Source of the DNA: Viola odorata
Lineage: Eukaryota; Streptophyta; Magnoliopsida; Malpighiales; Violaceae
Length of the DNA: 64,000 nt
Assembly (NCBI GenBank): GCA_963691705.1
Contig: OY829538.1
Location: 35,236,836 to 35,300,835 of the forward strand
Direction: 5' to 3'
The translations under genes and the position numbers were made by a program. The notes beneath the pieces were generated by a model that worked only from the letters and a program-made list of their open reading frames with translations, was not told the origin of the DNA and searched no databases. Positions 9,856 through 20,903 of this stretch are shown piece after piece; the stretch's first letter is position 1, and the number at the start of each line of letters is the position of its first letter.

Positions 9856-12262
9856 TGATATGTTCTCGAACCTTTCACCTTCACAAACTGAAGACACTAA
9901 ACCAACAAGACCAATAACATAAAGCCAAACAAGGAAGATGGCTAACAAGTTAACCAAGAGAGATAAAAGCTAACAAGTTAACTAATAAAAATAGTAATCG
10001 AGGGCACGACAAGTAAAAAATACTAAAAGTGGGGGTCAAGGGCAAGACAGATAAATAGAAAAATAAATAAAGACTTGAAAGCAGATAAGAAAGATTCCTA
10101 GCAAAAGTACTTCTCAGGTTGAATCGAGGCCTCGTTAGTCATTGGCGCAGAAATACTCTACTCTAGTGCCATAGACATGTTATAGGGGCCATGTTTTCAC
10201 GTAAACCCCCTACTTTCTTTCTTAAGAGAAGCTACCCCCCGTTTTCACTGTCTATAAGGTGACCTTGACACTTTGGTATCCTCTCAGCTACCTCTCTTGT
10301 CATCAAAAGGTAACCTTTACACTTCAGCCTGTCACTAGCACGAAGTGGGGCTGAATCCAAAGAGCCCATGAAGATGAAGAAAGACACGTCTAGGGCTAGA
10401 TGCCTCTCAGTTTGTCAGGCTTGCGACACCACCCTAATTGCTCACTTTCCCTAGACAGAACGAACCAAGTTAATGACAATCCATCTAGTGTCTACTCTAA
10501 TTCTAAGGCTTCGCGTTAGTTATAACCAAAGAAAATGACAGTAATCGTCTAGGTCTCGTTATTAGCTAGCTAGACTCCTAACTTGCCCTAGACAAATTGA
10601 CAAGAAATCGGCAAACAAACAAATACAACGATAAGATTATATGAAGAATGATTTGGCCTCTTAACTATCCTTTTGCAACCCTCAAAACACCCTTGCTAAG
10701 AATGGATAAATCAACTACTCATGCCAGAAAATAAATAAACAAAATAACAAAAGATAGATTGCATAATAGAAGAAGAACAAGAAGAAAAACTATTAAATCT
10801 TACCGACCGGAGCAAAGCTCCAGTTTATGTACAATGGCTGCTGGAAAATGGTTTGATCCACCTCCCCCTATAGGAGGAGGGGAGAAAGAGAAGCACACAA
10901 AAAGATCTACTATGAATCAGTGGTAGCTTTTTTAAACCCTAAAAACTACAGTCTTATATAGGCCCTCTTGCCCACAAGAAGACAAAAGCCAGCTAGGGGA
11001 TTACAAAAAGGCAAAATCCAGCTAAGGAGTTCAAAAACACGGAATAAATCTCTTTGGCCCGAAAAAGGGATATTCTGGGAATATTCTGGAAGCGCGCAGC
11101 GTCGAGGGCAAGACGATGTCTATGGCCTCGAGGGCACGACGACTAAAGAGAATATTCTTGGGGATCTATGCGAAACTTTCTAGAAGACATCAGAGGGGAG
11201 ACGTGGGAGCCTGCCAGCAAGGATACGTGGAAATAACACTTTTGGCGCATCCAGGGCTCGATGATGGAAACCACGACAAGGCCTCAATGGAAAACTTGGT
11301 GTCTTGGCCTCGATGCAAGTCTTGAAGCTTGAGATCCGCATAAATCACCAAGAAAATACGTGTTTTTGCATATTTCCCCTTTTTGGCCTAGATCTGCAAT
11401 AAAGATGGAAATGAAGGCAAATTAGCAGTATCATGCCATAAATCAAGGTAAAAATGAAGGGGAAAATATGCATAAAATACACACTATCAATACAATACCG
11501 GAAATGTTAGGTATTCCACAAACCTATCGAGAGGACTATCAGGAAATCTACCGCATGCTAGCGTTAAGACCTTGATGCAAGCTACCTGGTCAGGGAGACT
11601 AACGGAACTCTAATGAGTTAACGGGTCAGAGATCTTCTGGATTTGAACAATAACCGGTAACTTTCCAGGAAGATACCGGGACTAAGTCTTCCGAAACTAG
11701 CGACATACCGCCAAGCACTGTTCAGAAATGCCACCTCATTCTCATTTTGATATCTTGTATAAATAGCTAGACTTAGTCTTATTTTTAGTCAGTTTTAGAT
11801 TTGAGTGATTATTGTAGAGTGAGATAACTCCTCCTTCTTCACCCTAAACTTCTCTTGTGAACTTCTAAGCCTTGATGGTTCTTTGATACTTTGCAAGTAA
11901 AACGTAAACCATCAAACTTTGTATTTGTGTAATCGTTCACAGGTTGTTCTTGTAACCAACGTTCATTGTGAAATATATGTTTATGTTTCTGTGCATTTCC
12001 GATCCCCTTCATTTGTGAACAACGTGCATCTATCTTTTTTTTACCGTGCTCAGTCCTTTCCCCTTCAGTCTTCGTTCATCTCGGTAATATCTTCCTGCTC
12101 TTGTTTTATCTTCGCTTCTATTTCTGCTGCGTATCCGTAACATACACCAGTTTTCCCATTGTGTTCTTCTTACTATTTTATTGTCCAAGTAAACTCTCGG
12201 CTAGATTCTTAAGCTCCATTAAAATATTATCCGACCTATTTATCCTAGGTCGGACCATGTTA
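9856..12262 (+). repeat. Gy1 3' LTR, interrupted
   Basis: It begins TGATATG directly after a purine-rich tract (9841-9855) and ends CCATGTTA, where the 5' LTR ends CCATATCA. About 75 bases that the 5' LTR has after AAGGAAG are absent and replaced by the fragment at 9938-11489. Confidence 0.85.
9938..11489 (-). repeat. Truncated Ath-E-type LTR inside the Gy1 3' LTR
   Basis: The right end (ATATGCATAAAATACAC...CTATCA) and interior match the Ath-E LTR family in minus orientation. A TATA-like box (complement at about 10952-10965), the GGAGC/GCTCC hairpin (10802-10826) and several TCGAGGGCAAGA-type words are present. The left end lacks the expected TGACTC start, so about 300 bases of the LTR and some of the Gy1 LTR were lost together. 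Confidence 0.75.
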
Positions 12263-12267
12263 TATAT

Positions 12268-12540
12268 TGTTATATTCATTTCATATTTCAATGAATTTCA
12301 TTTACTGAATTTGCTATTTAATTGTTTGGGTACAGTGATAACAGTATGTAGTGGCGCATCTAGATTTTTTTTAGTGGGAGGTTTTTTTTTCCTAATGTTC
12401 ATATGTAACAAAACATTATTGAAAGTTTTTTTTATAAAAAAAATAGTTTAATTAATTATATATATTTTTACATTGGTAATCAATACAGATATTTAAAATC
12501 AAAACCTTAAAAGGAAATAAAAGTTGCTCTAAATACAATT
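12268..12540. other. AT-rich spacer between Gy1 and a SINE-like segment
   Basis: No gene is visible. It includes AGTGGCGCATCTAG, then poly-T runs and GTGGGAGG (about 12350-12390), a word combination I associate with interspersed plant repeats but cannot assign to a family. Confidence 0.35.
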
Positions 12541-12555
12541 TGTTTTATAGGTGAT

Positions 12556-12615
12556 GAAAGAACTCGAACCTAAATCCTTTGTCACGAGAAAACAACTATT
12601 GAGCTATAAATTTTA
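12556..12615 (-). repeat. Possible tRNA-derived SINE head (A and B boxes)
   Basis: On the minus strand TAGCTCAATAG (complement at 12596-12606) fits the RNA polymerase III A box. GGTTCGAGTTC (complement at 12560-12570) fits the B box with one mismatch. They are 36 bases apart start to start, as in plant SINEs. No defined 3' tail or target duplication was found, so it may be a degenerate tRNA-like sequence instead. Confidence 0.35.
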
Positions 12616-12865
12616 GGTGGTAAATAATTTAGCAAAGATAAAACAAAATGATGAACTACAAGGAACTATAAGTGCTCTAGTTAATGACCCTCAACCTAGG
12701 GAAGAATTTGAGGATTGAGCAACGAAAAATGTCAAGCACCAATCTGAGCAACAACCGATGACGTACATGGCCAGTCTGACCCAAGGTAAGTCGCACAAGG
12801 GTTTAATGAAGGATGTGTTGGATCCTTTTAACATGCAAGTTTAAGATGTGGAATGTATCCATTGA

Positions 12866-13738
12866 TTGCTCGGGCGCCATCTGTTGGTGAGTTTGTCTTC
12901 CATTCTTGAGGGAAGGATTTCTCACACCCTAGAGAAGGTTGTTGTAGTGAATCTCGTTGGAAGGAGATTGGGTAGAGAATTATATGTGATCAGCTTAAGT
13001 CCCTTTGGGGGATTTGATGATTTTCGGGTTGTCAGTATAGGACAGTGGTTATTTCTGGTTAAATTCCGTATAGATTCAGATCATCTTCACACTCTCCTAG
13101 ATGGCCCCGTGAGTAATGTTAAGGAATTACCTTCAGGTTCATCGGTAGACGCCTTAATTCAAGATACATTCGACCAAGCAGAGCGCAACCACAATTTAGG
13201 TGATATTACTAGAATTGTCACTCTATTATTATCCAACCAATGTTATTGAAGGTGTTTCAGAAGCAATAAGTCTTGCTCAAAGTTGTTAACAACACGAGCG
13301 ATTTTCAGCAACGAAAATTCGCTCAGCTGGCTGTGTTGGTGGATTTACGTGAACCCTTCATGTCTAAGATTGTGATCGATGGGGAGGTACATATGGATGA
13401 ATACGAAAACTTGCCACAAATTTGCATTCGTTGTGGGAGATATGCTCACGTGGAAGCACAATGACCCCCAAAACCAGCTCCTCCTCTAGAGGCAGGGGAC
13501 GGAAGCATATGGGCCAACTGAGGTGTTCACTAGTAGTGGCGGAGCTAACGGTGATAGGAAAGCTGAATTTGGTTCATGGATGGTGGTGGAACGCAAACGA
13601 CGCAACCCCCAACGTAACGCTAACGAGCAAGGGAAGGTGGAGAGATTCCTGGGAGAATCGAGATTCGCTTCATTGATGGACAAGGAAAGGGAGGATTTTT
13701 TGAAAAAGGGGAATATTCTTATTAATTTGGGAACATAA
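12866..13738 (+). pseudogene. LINE (L1-type) ORF1 remnant
   Basis: Residues from about 12925 (VVVNLVGRRLGRELY, then WLFLVKFRIDSDHLHTLLDGP) match the DUF4283 region of plant L1 ORF1. At 13273-13464 the frame reads AVLVDLREPFMSKIVIDG and YENLPQICIRCGRYAH, the zinc-knuckle part; the last knuckle Cys is lost by an apparent one-base frameshift at about 13462. FGSWMVVERKRRNPQ at about 13570 is the usual C-terminal motif. Frames change at least twice. It has the same strand as the LINE RT at 18292 and could be part of the same copy. Confidence 0.7.
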
Positions 13739-14000
13739 GTGATTATGAGGAACTTTCCTAAGTTAGCGAGAGTACGGTTAGAGATACTAACACTTTTACT
13801 AACTCTTACACTAAAAGTAGACTTGTCATATTCACATTCTTTTGTTAATTATTTATTTAAATAAAAATAAAAATATAACCTAATAAGAAATGAATAAATT
13901 TTAATCATATTTTAACACATCAGTTGATATAAATTTATTAGTAAAATAATTAGTATCTCATGTTTTATTCAATAAAGAATGTTAATGCCATCTAAGCATG
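13739..14000. other. AT-rich segment without a gene
   Basis: Very AT-rich, with short A/T runs. I see no reading frame, LTR edge or clear repeat. It may be the 3' flank of the LINE ORF1 remnant or old unique DNA. Confidence 0.4.
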
Positions 14001-15460
14001 TGCTAGTACGGGGAAAGCTAATGCGAATACCGAAGGAAACAAGAGGAATCAGCAAGTCCAAAAGGTCAGCATGTAGAAGCTAACCAATGCTACCGTGATG
14101 GAGAGACTTGATGCATTGCAACTCCGAGTGGAGCCTCCTCCACCCCCATCCCACCCCAAACACCCAGCCACACATTACCACTAAAGAACCCACCCAAATG
14201 ACCCTTTAAATGTAGACTACTATGGCTTACCACGTCAATGTGACAATGAAGAAGGTGTGGTAGCTCTTGGTGATCATGGTGAGGATGATGGCCAATTTTC
14301 TTGTTCTTATGATGCCAATTCCTCTTAGGCGGAGTATACTTATGAGCGTGGAGCTTTAGCATATGATGAACAAAGTGTTTCTAGCTATGATGGTGATGGC
14401 TCTTGTGCAGCTAGTGTGCATCGTTATTATGGGCAAACGAGCTACACAGATGGGTCAAGTCGGCATGAGCACTATGACCAAGCAAGCCAAGACCAAGACA
14501 ACCACAACGAGACCGCCTTTTCCCCAACCCATGGCCTAGGTTCAACAAGCTACCCAAGTTGTGGCCATGGCTCCACTACCTATGTCTTTCACCGTCGTCC
14601 TCTTTAACGCTCCCATAGTCGTATGCCTTCCTATGCAAGAGAACCGTCCTATGCACGAGAGCATTACCTCGCCTAAGACCTTTCTTATGGCCGAGACCCC
14701 CACCGTAGTAGACATTCCACCTTTGATTCGGGTATGGCTTCACTTACGACGCAAATGGAAGAAAATATGACCCGGATGAAGCTACAAGGGGAGAAACTAG
14801 TACACAACCTCTAGATGGTGGAGAATGAGTACACCAAGCAATTTCGTCAATATAAGTTGGTTGGTGCAACGAGAGAGGAGAGCGGTGTTGCTCCTAGTGT
14901 TTGTTCTCCCGACCTACCACACATTGAGGAGGTTAGTGTTTGCTCCTACGGTTTGTATCCAATTGAGGAGGGTTTGGTTCCATTTAGACAAAAAATGCAT
15001 GTTTCGCCACCACTTGATGAGGTTGTAATCCCATTTGGCGCAGAATTGAATGCTTTGAGTGTAAGTCCAAATGGTGATGATCACGTGGCAGATGGCAACA
15101 ATGGGAGAGAAAAGGGAAATTGCGGGTTTTTTACGAGCTGTCATGAGATGGCCCTTCTTGCCTTGCATTGCAATGCACATTTAAGCATTTTGGCAGCGAC
15201 TTCTCAATCATTCCATCGGTTCCTCCTCTTAGCTATACAAATCCTTTTCTACATGGACTTGAAGGGAAAACAGTACCACGCGTCCTTGAGCATCTTAGCC
15301 GAGTCTCCTCCATCACTCTTTGGGCCCCTCATTTTGAGAAGAAACCAGATGGGAAGGGAGCAATGGACATTTTTGTGCTTAAGTCACCTTCTATGCATTC
15401 GGCACCTCATACCCTCCAACGCTTAGATTCGAGGACGAATCTCCTTAAAGCGGGATGGGA
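14001..15460 (+). pseudogene. Ret-H, coding remnant of an unrecognised LTR retroelement
   Basis: Broken frames run in the + direction into a polypurine tract (15447-15460) and an LTR. At 14216-14607 the protein is rich in Tyr, Ser, Gly, Asp and His. Near 14760-14830 a coiled-coil-like piece reads ENMTRMKLQGEKLVHNL. A 203-codon frame lies at 14815-15426. Only the end is familiar: RLDSRTNLLKAGWDD has the same tail as Gy1 and Gy-F pol. No RT, RNase H or integrase motif is present. It is best read as a non-autonomous gypsy-related element; I do not recognise the proteins. Confidence 0.5.
15425..15442 (+). other. Hairpin just before the Ret-H polypurine tract
   Basis: Stem AGATTCG/CGAATCT with loop AGGA. 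It differs from the Gy1 hairpin by an outer A-T pair in place of G-C, which keeps the pairing. Confidence 0.6.
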
Positions 15461-16121
15461 TGATACGAGCGTGGACCCACCCATACCCGCACACATTGCA
15501 CATGAAAGGCCTCCCGCTTGGCCTAGCTTCGGGAGCCTAAGGGTAGACGCGTTCATGCCCAGCAAGGCCTTGATGGTGAGCGCACACCAAGCCGAGGACC
15601 TCACTCACCTATTCGCTTAGTCTAGGCCTAGACGCACGGACTTATGGGATGGCCAGCCCACCCATGAGCTTTCTCCGCCTAACCCTCGCAAGCCATTAGG
15701 CCAACCGCTTAGCGCTTGCTGCCATGCCTAAGTCCATCTAAGGAAGGAGCTTCTTTTTTGACTTGTCTTTGATTTGAATGTAATCTTCATCATAGGCCAA
15801 TTATCTAGGATAGATTTAGGGTTCTTAAAACCTTCCTTTTATCGTTGGATTAGTTTTAGAGATCCTTGCATACTTAGAAACAAGGTTGCTCAAGCAAGAC
15901 TTAAGAGGGTTTGTTAGGTGTGTAAGTTCTTATATTGTTAATCATCAATACATACTCCTTTTCCTCCATTATCATCCGCTGCAAGTTACTCCCTTTCCCT
16001 TTACATTCGTCCATCCTTCCTCTTCCTATTCATGGTTACCATCCTCCCAACGAGGACTAGATCCATCGTCACCCAATTGGCCATCTTCGTCCTCCATCGG
16101 AACTGAGACCATACCAACTTA
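15461..16121 (+). repeat. Ret-H 3' LTR, end not resolved
   Basis: It begins TGATACGAGC right after the purine tract. The start resembles that of the Gy-F LTR (TGATACGATCC), but the rest differs. No matching 5' copy is in the window, and a clear CA end was not found before the CACTA element at 16122, which probably truncates it. Confidence 0.55.
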
Positions 16122-16172
16122 CACTACAAAAAGTCCATTCCGATGGAATTTTCCCTATAAATAAAAGGAATG

Positions 16173-16330
16173 AATTGTTCATCAACTCAAAGAAATAATT
16201 TAAGCAATCAACCCAAATAACTAATCAACTACAAATAAATTATTCCGATGAAAATTAATTGTTCATCAACTCAAACAACTAGTTTAAGCAATCAACCTAA
16301 ACAACTAAAACAATCAACTACAACAACAAA
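16173..16330 (+). repeat. About 84-base direct repeat in the CACTA left arm
   Basis: The segment with GTTCATCAACTCAAA occurs at 16177 and again at 16261, in the same direction, with the TTTAAGCAATCAACC continuation in both. Confidence 0.7.
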
Positions 16331-16837
16331 ATTAACTAATAAATATTCCTTAAAATTAAAGCGGTACAGTATTTCAATTAATAATAAACCTAACCTTTTG
16401 AAGCTAAATCGAGAGCGACGTAAAAAACTATAATTATTTGATCAATAATGCGCTAATTCAAGAAACAAATAAATTTATAGTAGAAAATTATTTCAACAAT
16501 ATATTTTGTATACATATAAATTTGCAATTTTTAATAAATTAATTTATATTAAAATTAAAACCGCCTAATTGAAGAGGAGCCAAGTTGTGGTCTGGTGATT
16601 AGCGGCCAAAGTCCAGCGTCAAGGTGGTCAGGACGTGACACCTACAGTCTCGACAGATCCGTCCAAGGTTGTCAGGACAGGTGTCGAAAGGTCATTGTGC
16701 CTGGCGTGGAGGTTAGATCGGATGGAAGAAACTAGAGATGAAAGGTTTCGGGGTGGCCGGGAATACAAGTTTCGGTAAGGAGTGGTCGGGACCACGAGTT
16801 TCACCAAGGGGTGACCGACGTTAAGAGGAGCGGTAGT

Positions 16838-16871
16838 CGCGGGGGGGGGGGGAGGGGGTGGGGGGTGGGGA

Positions 16872-16934
<63 letters not shown>
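16838..16934. repeat. G-rich tract and (GA)n microsatellite
   Basis: A poly-G segment (about 16838-16868) leads into about 30 GA dinucleotides ending at 16934. The Leu/Ser frames this creates on the other strand are artefacts. Confidence 0.95.
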
Positions 16935-16937
<3 letters not shown>

Positions 16938-17975
16938 CACAAGGCTTAGTGATGTAACCCTTGCATTTCAAAGGAAAATACCGTCGAAAAATGGGTCTAA
17001 GTGAAATGACACTTTTCATCTTTTTGACGAAATAGCCGTTGAAATGATACAATAAGTTATCGACGGTGATTTCCATCGCAAACGTACATTTTCGACCGAG
17101 TCTGCTGTAGAAAATTAATTTTATTATGAATTGTAATTTAATTTCTAATTAAATTAAATTAACTATGTAAGAAATTATATTAAAATTTTCTTATATTATG
17201 ATCATATATATATAAGGTAGTTTTCTTAAATGATCGATTACACAAAATTATATATTATTATATGCTGAATTAAATATCGATCTAATGTAATACAACCTAT
17301 TTTGTTTGAAACGTAATGAGTAATTAATAAACAGAATTTATAAAACTAATACGTTATGAATTAGTTTTATATATATATATATATAGTACAACCTGTTTAG
17401 TTTGAGTAATTAAGGACTGTTAATTATATAATATAAATAATTTTCTCATTATTGTATATATCATTGTTAATTTCAAAATTAGTTAATTAATAGGGTACTT
17501 AATTACTATCTCTTAATTGTATACGTTATTTAACCTATTTTTAAATGTACATTAATATAGATTCTAAATATAACAACTACAATAAAATGACACAAAGAAT
17601 GGAAATTAAATTTCTGACAAAATGTGTTGTCGAAAACACTACATGGCGACGAGCATAGCCGTCGCAAATGGTTTTTGATAGAAAGATCGTCCCAAATGGA
17701 AATCAGTTTCAACGGAAAAAAACTGTCAAAATTAATTTTCCTTGTTTGACGGCCATTCGGTCACAAAAGAATTAAAATTTATGAAGGACATTCAATCAAA
17801 AACTTTTTTCGATAGCGTCTTTCGTTGAAATCAAAGAGGTTCATCGAGGGCCTTTCTCCTTGAAATTATTCCTCTTCTATAGACGACCATCGGTTGAAAA
17901 AGTATCACGTTCGCAATGAGTATAGCGGTAAAAATATTTTCGACGGGGTTTTCCCTCGAAAATGTTTCATGCTAA

Positions 17976-18125
17976 TTTGGGGCGCCAAAAATTTTGCGTT
18001 TGCGTTCAAATATTTCGACGGGGTATAGCGATCGAAACATTTTTGATGGAATTTTTCCTCAAAAATATTTTGCGTTAATTTGGGGCGCCAATAATTTTGC
18101 GTTAGCACCCAAATATTTCGACGAA
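17976..18125 (+). repeat. Direct repeat in the CACTA right arm
   Basis: TTTGGGGCGCCAA plus the following AATTTTGCGTT and ATTTCGACG occur twice, about 103 bases apart (GGCGCC at 17981 and 18084). These are CACTA-type subterminal repeats. Confidence 0.7.
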
Positions 18126-18291
18126 GTGGTCGTCGAAACACGTTATCGATAGAGATGGCGTCGATTTGGACATCATTTCTATCGATAATGCTAGAGTAGA
18201 TTAACAACAAACAAAAAATTCCTATGAAATATTCCGACGGAGTCTTTCCATCAGAATGGCGTTGTCGGTGTTAGGCACTTTATTTGTAGTG

Positions 18292-18950
18292 GGTTTATGA
18301 GATGATAAATTGGAAATTCTTGTTTGATACCTTTGTTGATGCTCATTTCCCTCATGACTTGATCTTAGTTGTCATGCATTGTATTTCTTCATCCTCTGTG
18401 TAGGTTTTGTGGAATGGATGACTTACTGAAATAGTTTCAACCTGACGAAAGGTTGTCACCTTATTTATTTGTTCTCTATCTAGAATTCCTCACCCATAGC
18501 ATTCATAAAGCAATCATAAATGTTGATTGGGGGTCTATACATCTCTCGAGTGGATGACCAACCCTCTCACATTTGTTTTTCGAGGATGAACTTATCTTAT
18601 TTACCGAGGCTATATTATTGGATCAGGTGACGGTAATGCATGAGATCTTAGTGGAGTTTTGTTTGTCGTAGGGCAAAAATTAAGCTACGCGAAGACTCAT
18701 ATTTATTTTTCTAAGAATGTGACTCGAGCTACGCGTGATCCTTTGAGTACGAGAAACTCAAGATTTGGGCTGCTATTTGGTGGTTCCTTTGCTACACAAT
18801 TGGGTTACAACCACCATTTACAGGTATGTTTTTGATAAAATGAGAAGCAAGATAGCTAATTGGAATGCCTTTCATCTCTCGCTAGCTGGAAGGGTTTTTT
18901 TGCTCCATTTTTTTATTAGCCACGTCTTCTTTTGCTATGAAAATAACTAA
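18292..18950 (+). pseudogene. LINE (L1-type) ORF2 reverse transcriptase, upstream half
   Basis: Shifting frames read MINWKFLFDTFVDAHFP, VVMHCISSSSV, then SPYLFVLYLEFL, LSHLFFEDELILFTEA, KTHIYFSKN and KIANWNAFHLSLAGRV. These are the ordered L1 RT motifs. The catalytic FADD is FEDE here, so the enzyme would be inactive. The left side is cut at the CACTA end and the right side by Ath-A at 18951. The frame resumes at 32150. Confidence 0.85.
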
Positions 18951-20322
18951 TGATTGGACTTAATTTGTGGTGATTCTACTGATATGAGTACAATTTCCGT
19001 TCTTTTTACAGAAAGCAGTCCTGGAGCATAAAGAGTAAAAAAGGGGCAGAAAAGAGCTATTTCTGGGCAAAGTGGAGCAAACACCTTTCTTGACTGGTCT
19101 CTTGACCAAGAGGAGCCGCCATGGCTGGCAGAGAATCCCATCCTTCGAGCGATACTTGAAGTCAGAAGTCTCTTGGGATTGCTAGTGCTGGCCTATCTGA
19201 AGAATAGTTAGAGCGACATCCATCCTTCTTTATTCCGCTTGTAGACTTCTATTTAGAGAGGAACAGTGATCAAATAAAATTAGTAGTTTAATTATGATTT
19301 ATTTTCTTTCATTCTTTTTAGAGATATTATGGAGGGAGAAAACTATATATAGTCTCCCTAGAGGGGTCTTGGTCCGTTCTCTTTCATTTTACTTCTGTTT
19401 TTAATTTCAAAACTCCTTGCTCCTTCGTTTCTTGACAGAAATGGAGGATTTGATTTATGCTACCTTATCTTTTATTTTCTTCAAACATAAGTAGGAGTAG
19501 TTAAATATATCTTTCTAGTAGAAGCGTTTAAAGCATGATCATGAGTTTGCATGAGATCTAATTGTTCTTAAATAATCTTTAAATCTGTATTTAATTGATC
19601 TCCATTAGAAATGCATTGCACTTCCTTTTGATTTTAGATCTGGCCAGTCTAGAGTTGATTTCATTCTCATAAGTGTCATTCTTCTTGGTTACGGCAACCC
19701 TTTTTTGGGCCATTTACAGACCAAGAGGATCGAAGTAGATAGCTAGCCCTGAGAAGCTAATGAGAAAGGTTAATCTGATTTAGTCTCGATTGACAACCGA
19801 GGATCCTAGGTTTGGAGTTGTCTTCCTCTAATCGATCATCAATCAATTTTAGTAAACCCTTTAACAAAAAAGATGATAGTTGATTAGGAATCGTTTCTAA
19901 GCATACTTGAGATAATTTTGATACAAGTGGAAGTAAGGGTCATAAACGTACCTTAATCCTATAGCAACTCTGTAGATTGAAGATGAATACCTTTGCTTCA
20001 ATGATTGCTACTCATGAATCATAGCTTGTAAAACTTCTACTAGGAATATCTTCTTTGATTGTTCGTTCTTGACTTGTTTGTTGACCAAGAGTTATATTCT
20101 TGGCCTGTACATTTTTACTTGCTTTATTTTATTTTCGGTCTTTAGTTTTTAAACAAAACCCCCCCTATTTCACCTAAGTGTTAGAACTAGTCTTCATATG
20201 CATTCACGAAAATCATACCATTACTCTCTGTGGATGAACCTCTTGCTATTATCTACAATTAATCTTGTGCTTAATAGGAAGTTGTATTTATTAATTATTT
20301 TTGACAGAGTCGACCCCCATCA
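18951..20322 (+). repeat. Ath-A 5' LTR
   Basis: A 1372-base LTR from TGATTGGACTT to CGACCCCCATCA, matching 30779-32149. Compared with the 3' copy it lacks a short stretch (TTTTTTACCACCTG...) near its start. It contains the near-palindrome TCTTGACCAAGA at 19100-19111. Confidence 0.88.
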
Positions 20323-20327
20323 AATTT

Positions 20328-20345
20328 TGGCATTGTTGTCGGGGA
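20328..20345 (+). other. Ath-A primer-binding site, tRNA-Asp-like
   Basis: TGGCATTGTTGTCGGGGA follows the LTR by five bases. It matches TGGCGCCGTTGCCGGGGA, the complement of the plant tRNA-Asp 3' end, at most positions. Confidence 0.7.
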
Positions 20346-20378
20346 GTACGATTTACTGATCTTTGTGTTTTCTTTTTC

Positions 20379-20903
20379 ATGACTAGGTCCTCTCGCAAGG
20401 AATTAATACCATTCAATCCAGAGCTGACCAGAGTATAGACAGAAAATAAAAGGAAAGTCAAAAGAAAGCGATTGATACCAACGAATACAACACCAAATTC
20501 GTCAGCAAATTATTTTCTTGATCGGGAGCACCCTCCTGACCAAGAAGTAGACCAAGAAGAACGAATCCTATAATAGCCATGATAGAGTAACCAGCCGAGC
20601 AGACTCTCAGGGAATTTAACCGAGGTGCAGAATAGACCACTTATTCATGCATAGATCTACCACCAGTAAATCATGATTGGGCTATCAAGACCAACATCAT
20701 CCATAACCTAAAGAAATTCCATGTGTATTCCAATGAAAATCTCTACATTCATCTAAGAATTTTTCACTTGGAATGTGATGCACGTAAGCCTCGAGAGGTT
20801 CCCATTAAGAGAGCTAAGCTAAAAAAAAATTCATGGTCATTGGAGGAATCGGCGAAGAATTGGTACAACACCATCACTACATGGGCTCAAATGTAAACAA
20901 CCT
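20379..20903 (+). pseudogene. Ath-A gag, N-terminal part
   Basis: The first ATG gives MTRSSRKELIPFNPELTRV. Further on NLKKFHVYSNENLYIHLRIF and SLEESAKNWYNTITTWAQM match the Athila gag core (usually ...LEDAAKxWLYxLPxGSITTWxxM). Stops are frequent. The gene is cut off after WAQM by the Ath-B LTR at 20904. Confidence 0.8.

Larger units (their letters stand above)
2357..12262 (+). mobile_element. Gy1, Ty3/gypsy LTR retrotransposon (defective, nested)
   Basis: The order is 5' LTR, PBS, gag, protease, RT, RNase H, integrase, polypurine tract, 3' LTR, as in Ty3/gypsy. TATAT flanks both ends (2352-2356 and 12263-12267), though that word is low in complexity. The integrase and the PYxLDA-SR/YFDD style of pol look chromovirus-like; I saw no chromodomain. 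Many stops and frameshifts make it non-coding today. A solo LTR (7179-8576) splits RNase H from integrase, and an LTR fragment sits in the 3' LTR (9938-11489). Confidence 0.88.
16122..18291. mobile_element. Non-autonomous CACTA (En/Spm-like) DNA transposon
   Basis: The left end is CACTACAAAAAG and the right end TTTGTAGTG, inverted CACTA termini. Subterminal regions are full of short TTCGACGG/CCGTCGAAA-type words in both orientations, as in CACTA elements. No transposase is visible. Within it are an approximately 84-base direct repeat (from about 16173), a GA tract and an approximately 103-base direct repeat near the right end. The bases next to the ends (TTA left, GGT right) do not form the expected 3-base duplication. 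Confidence 0.7.

Noticed and set aside
16628..17076. Long Leu/Ser-repeat frames on the minus strand
   Set aside because: They are translations of the (GA)n microsatellite and the poly-G tract, not genes.
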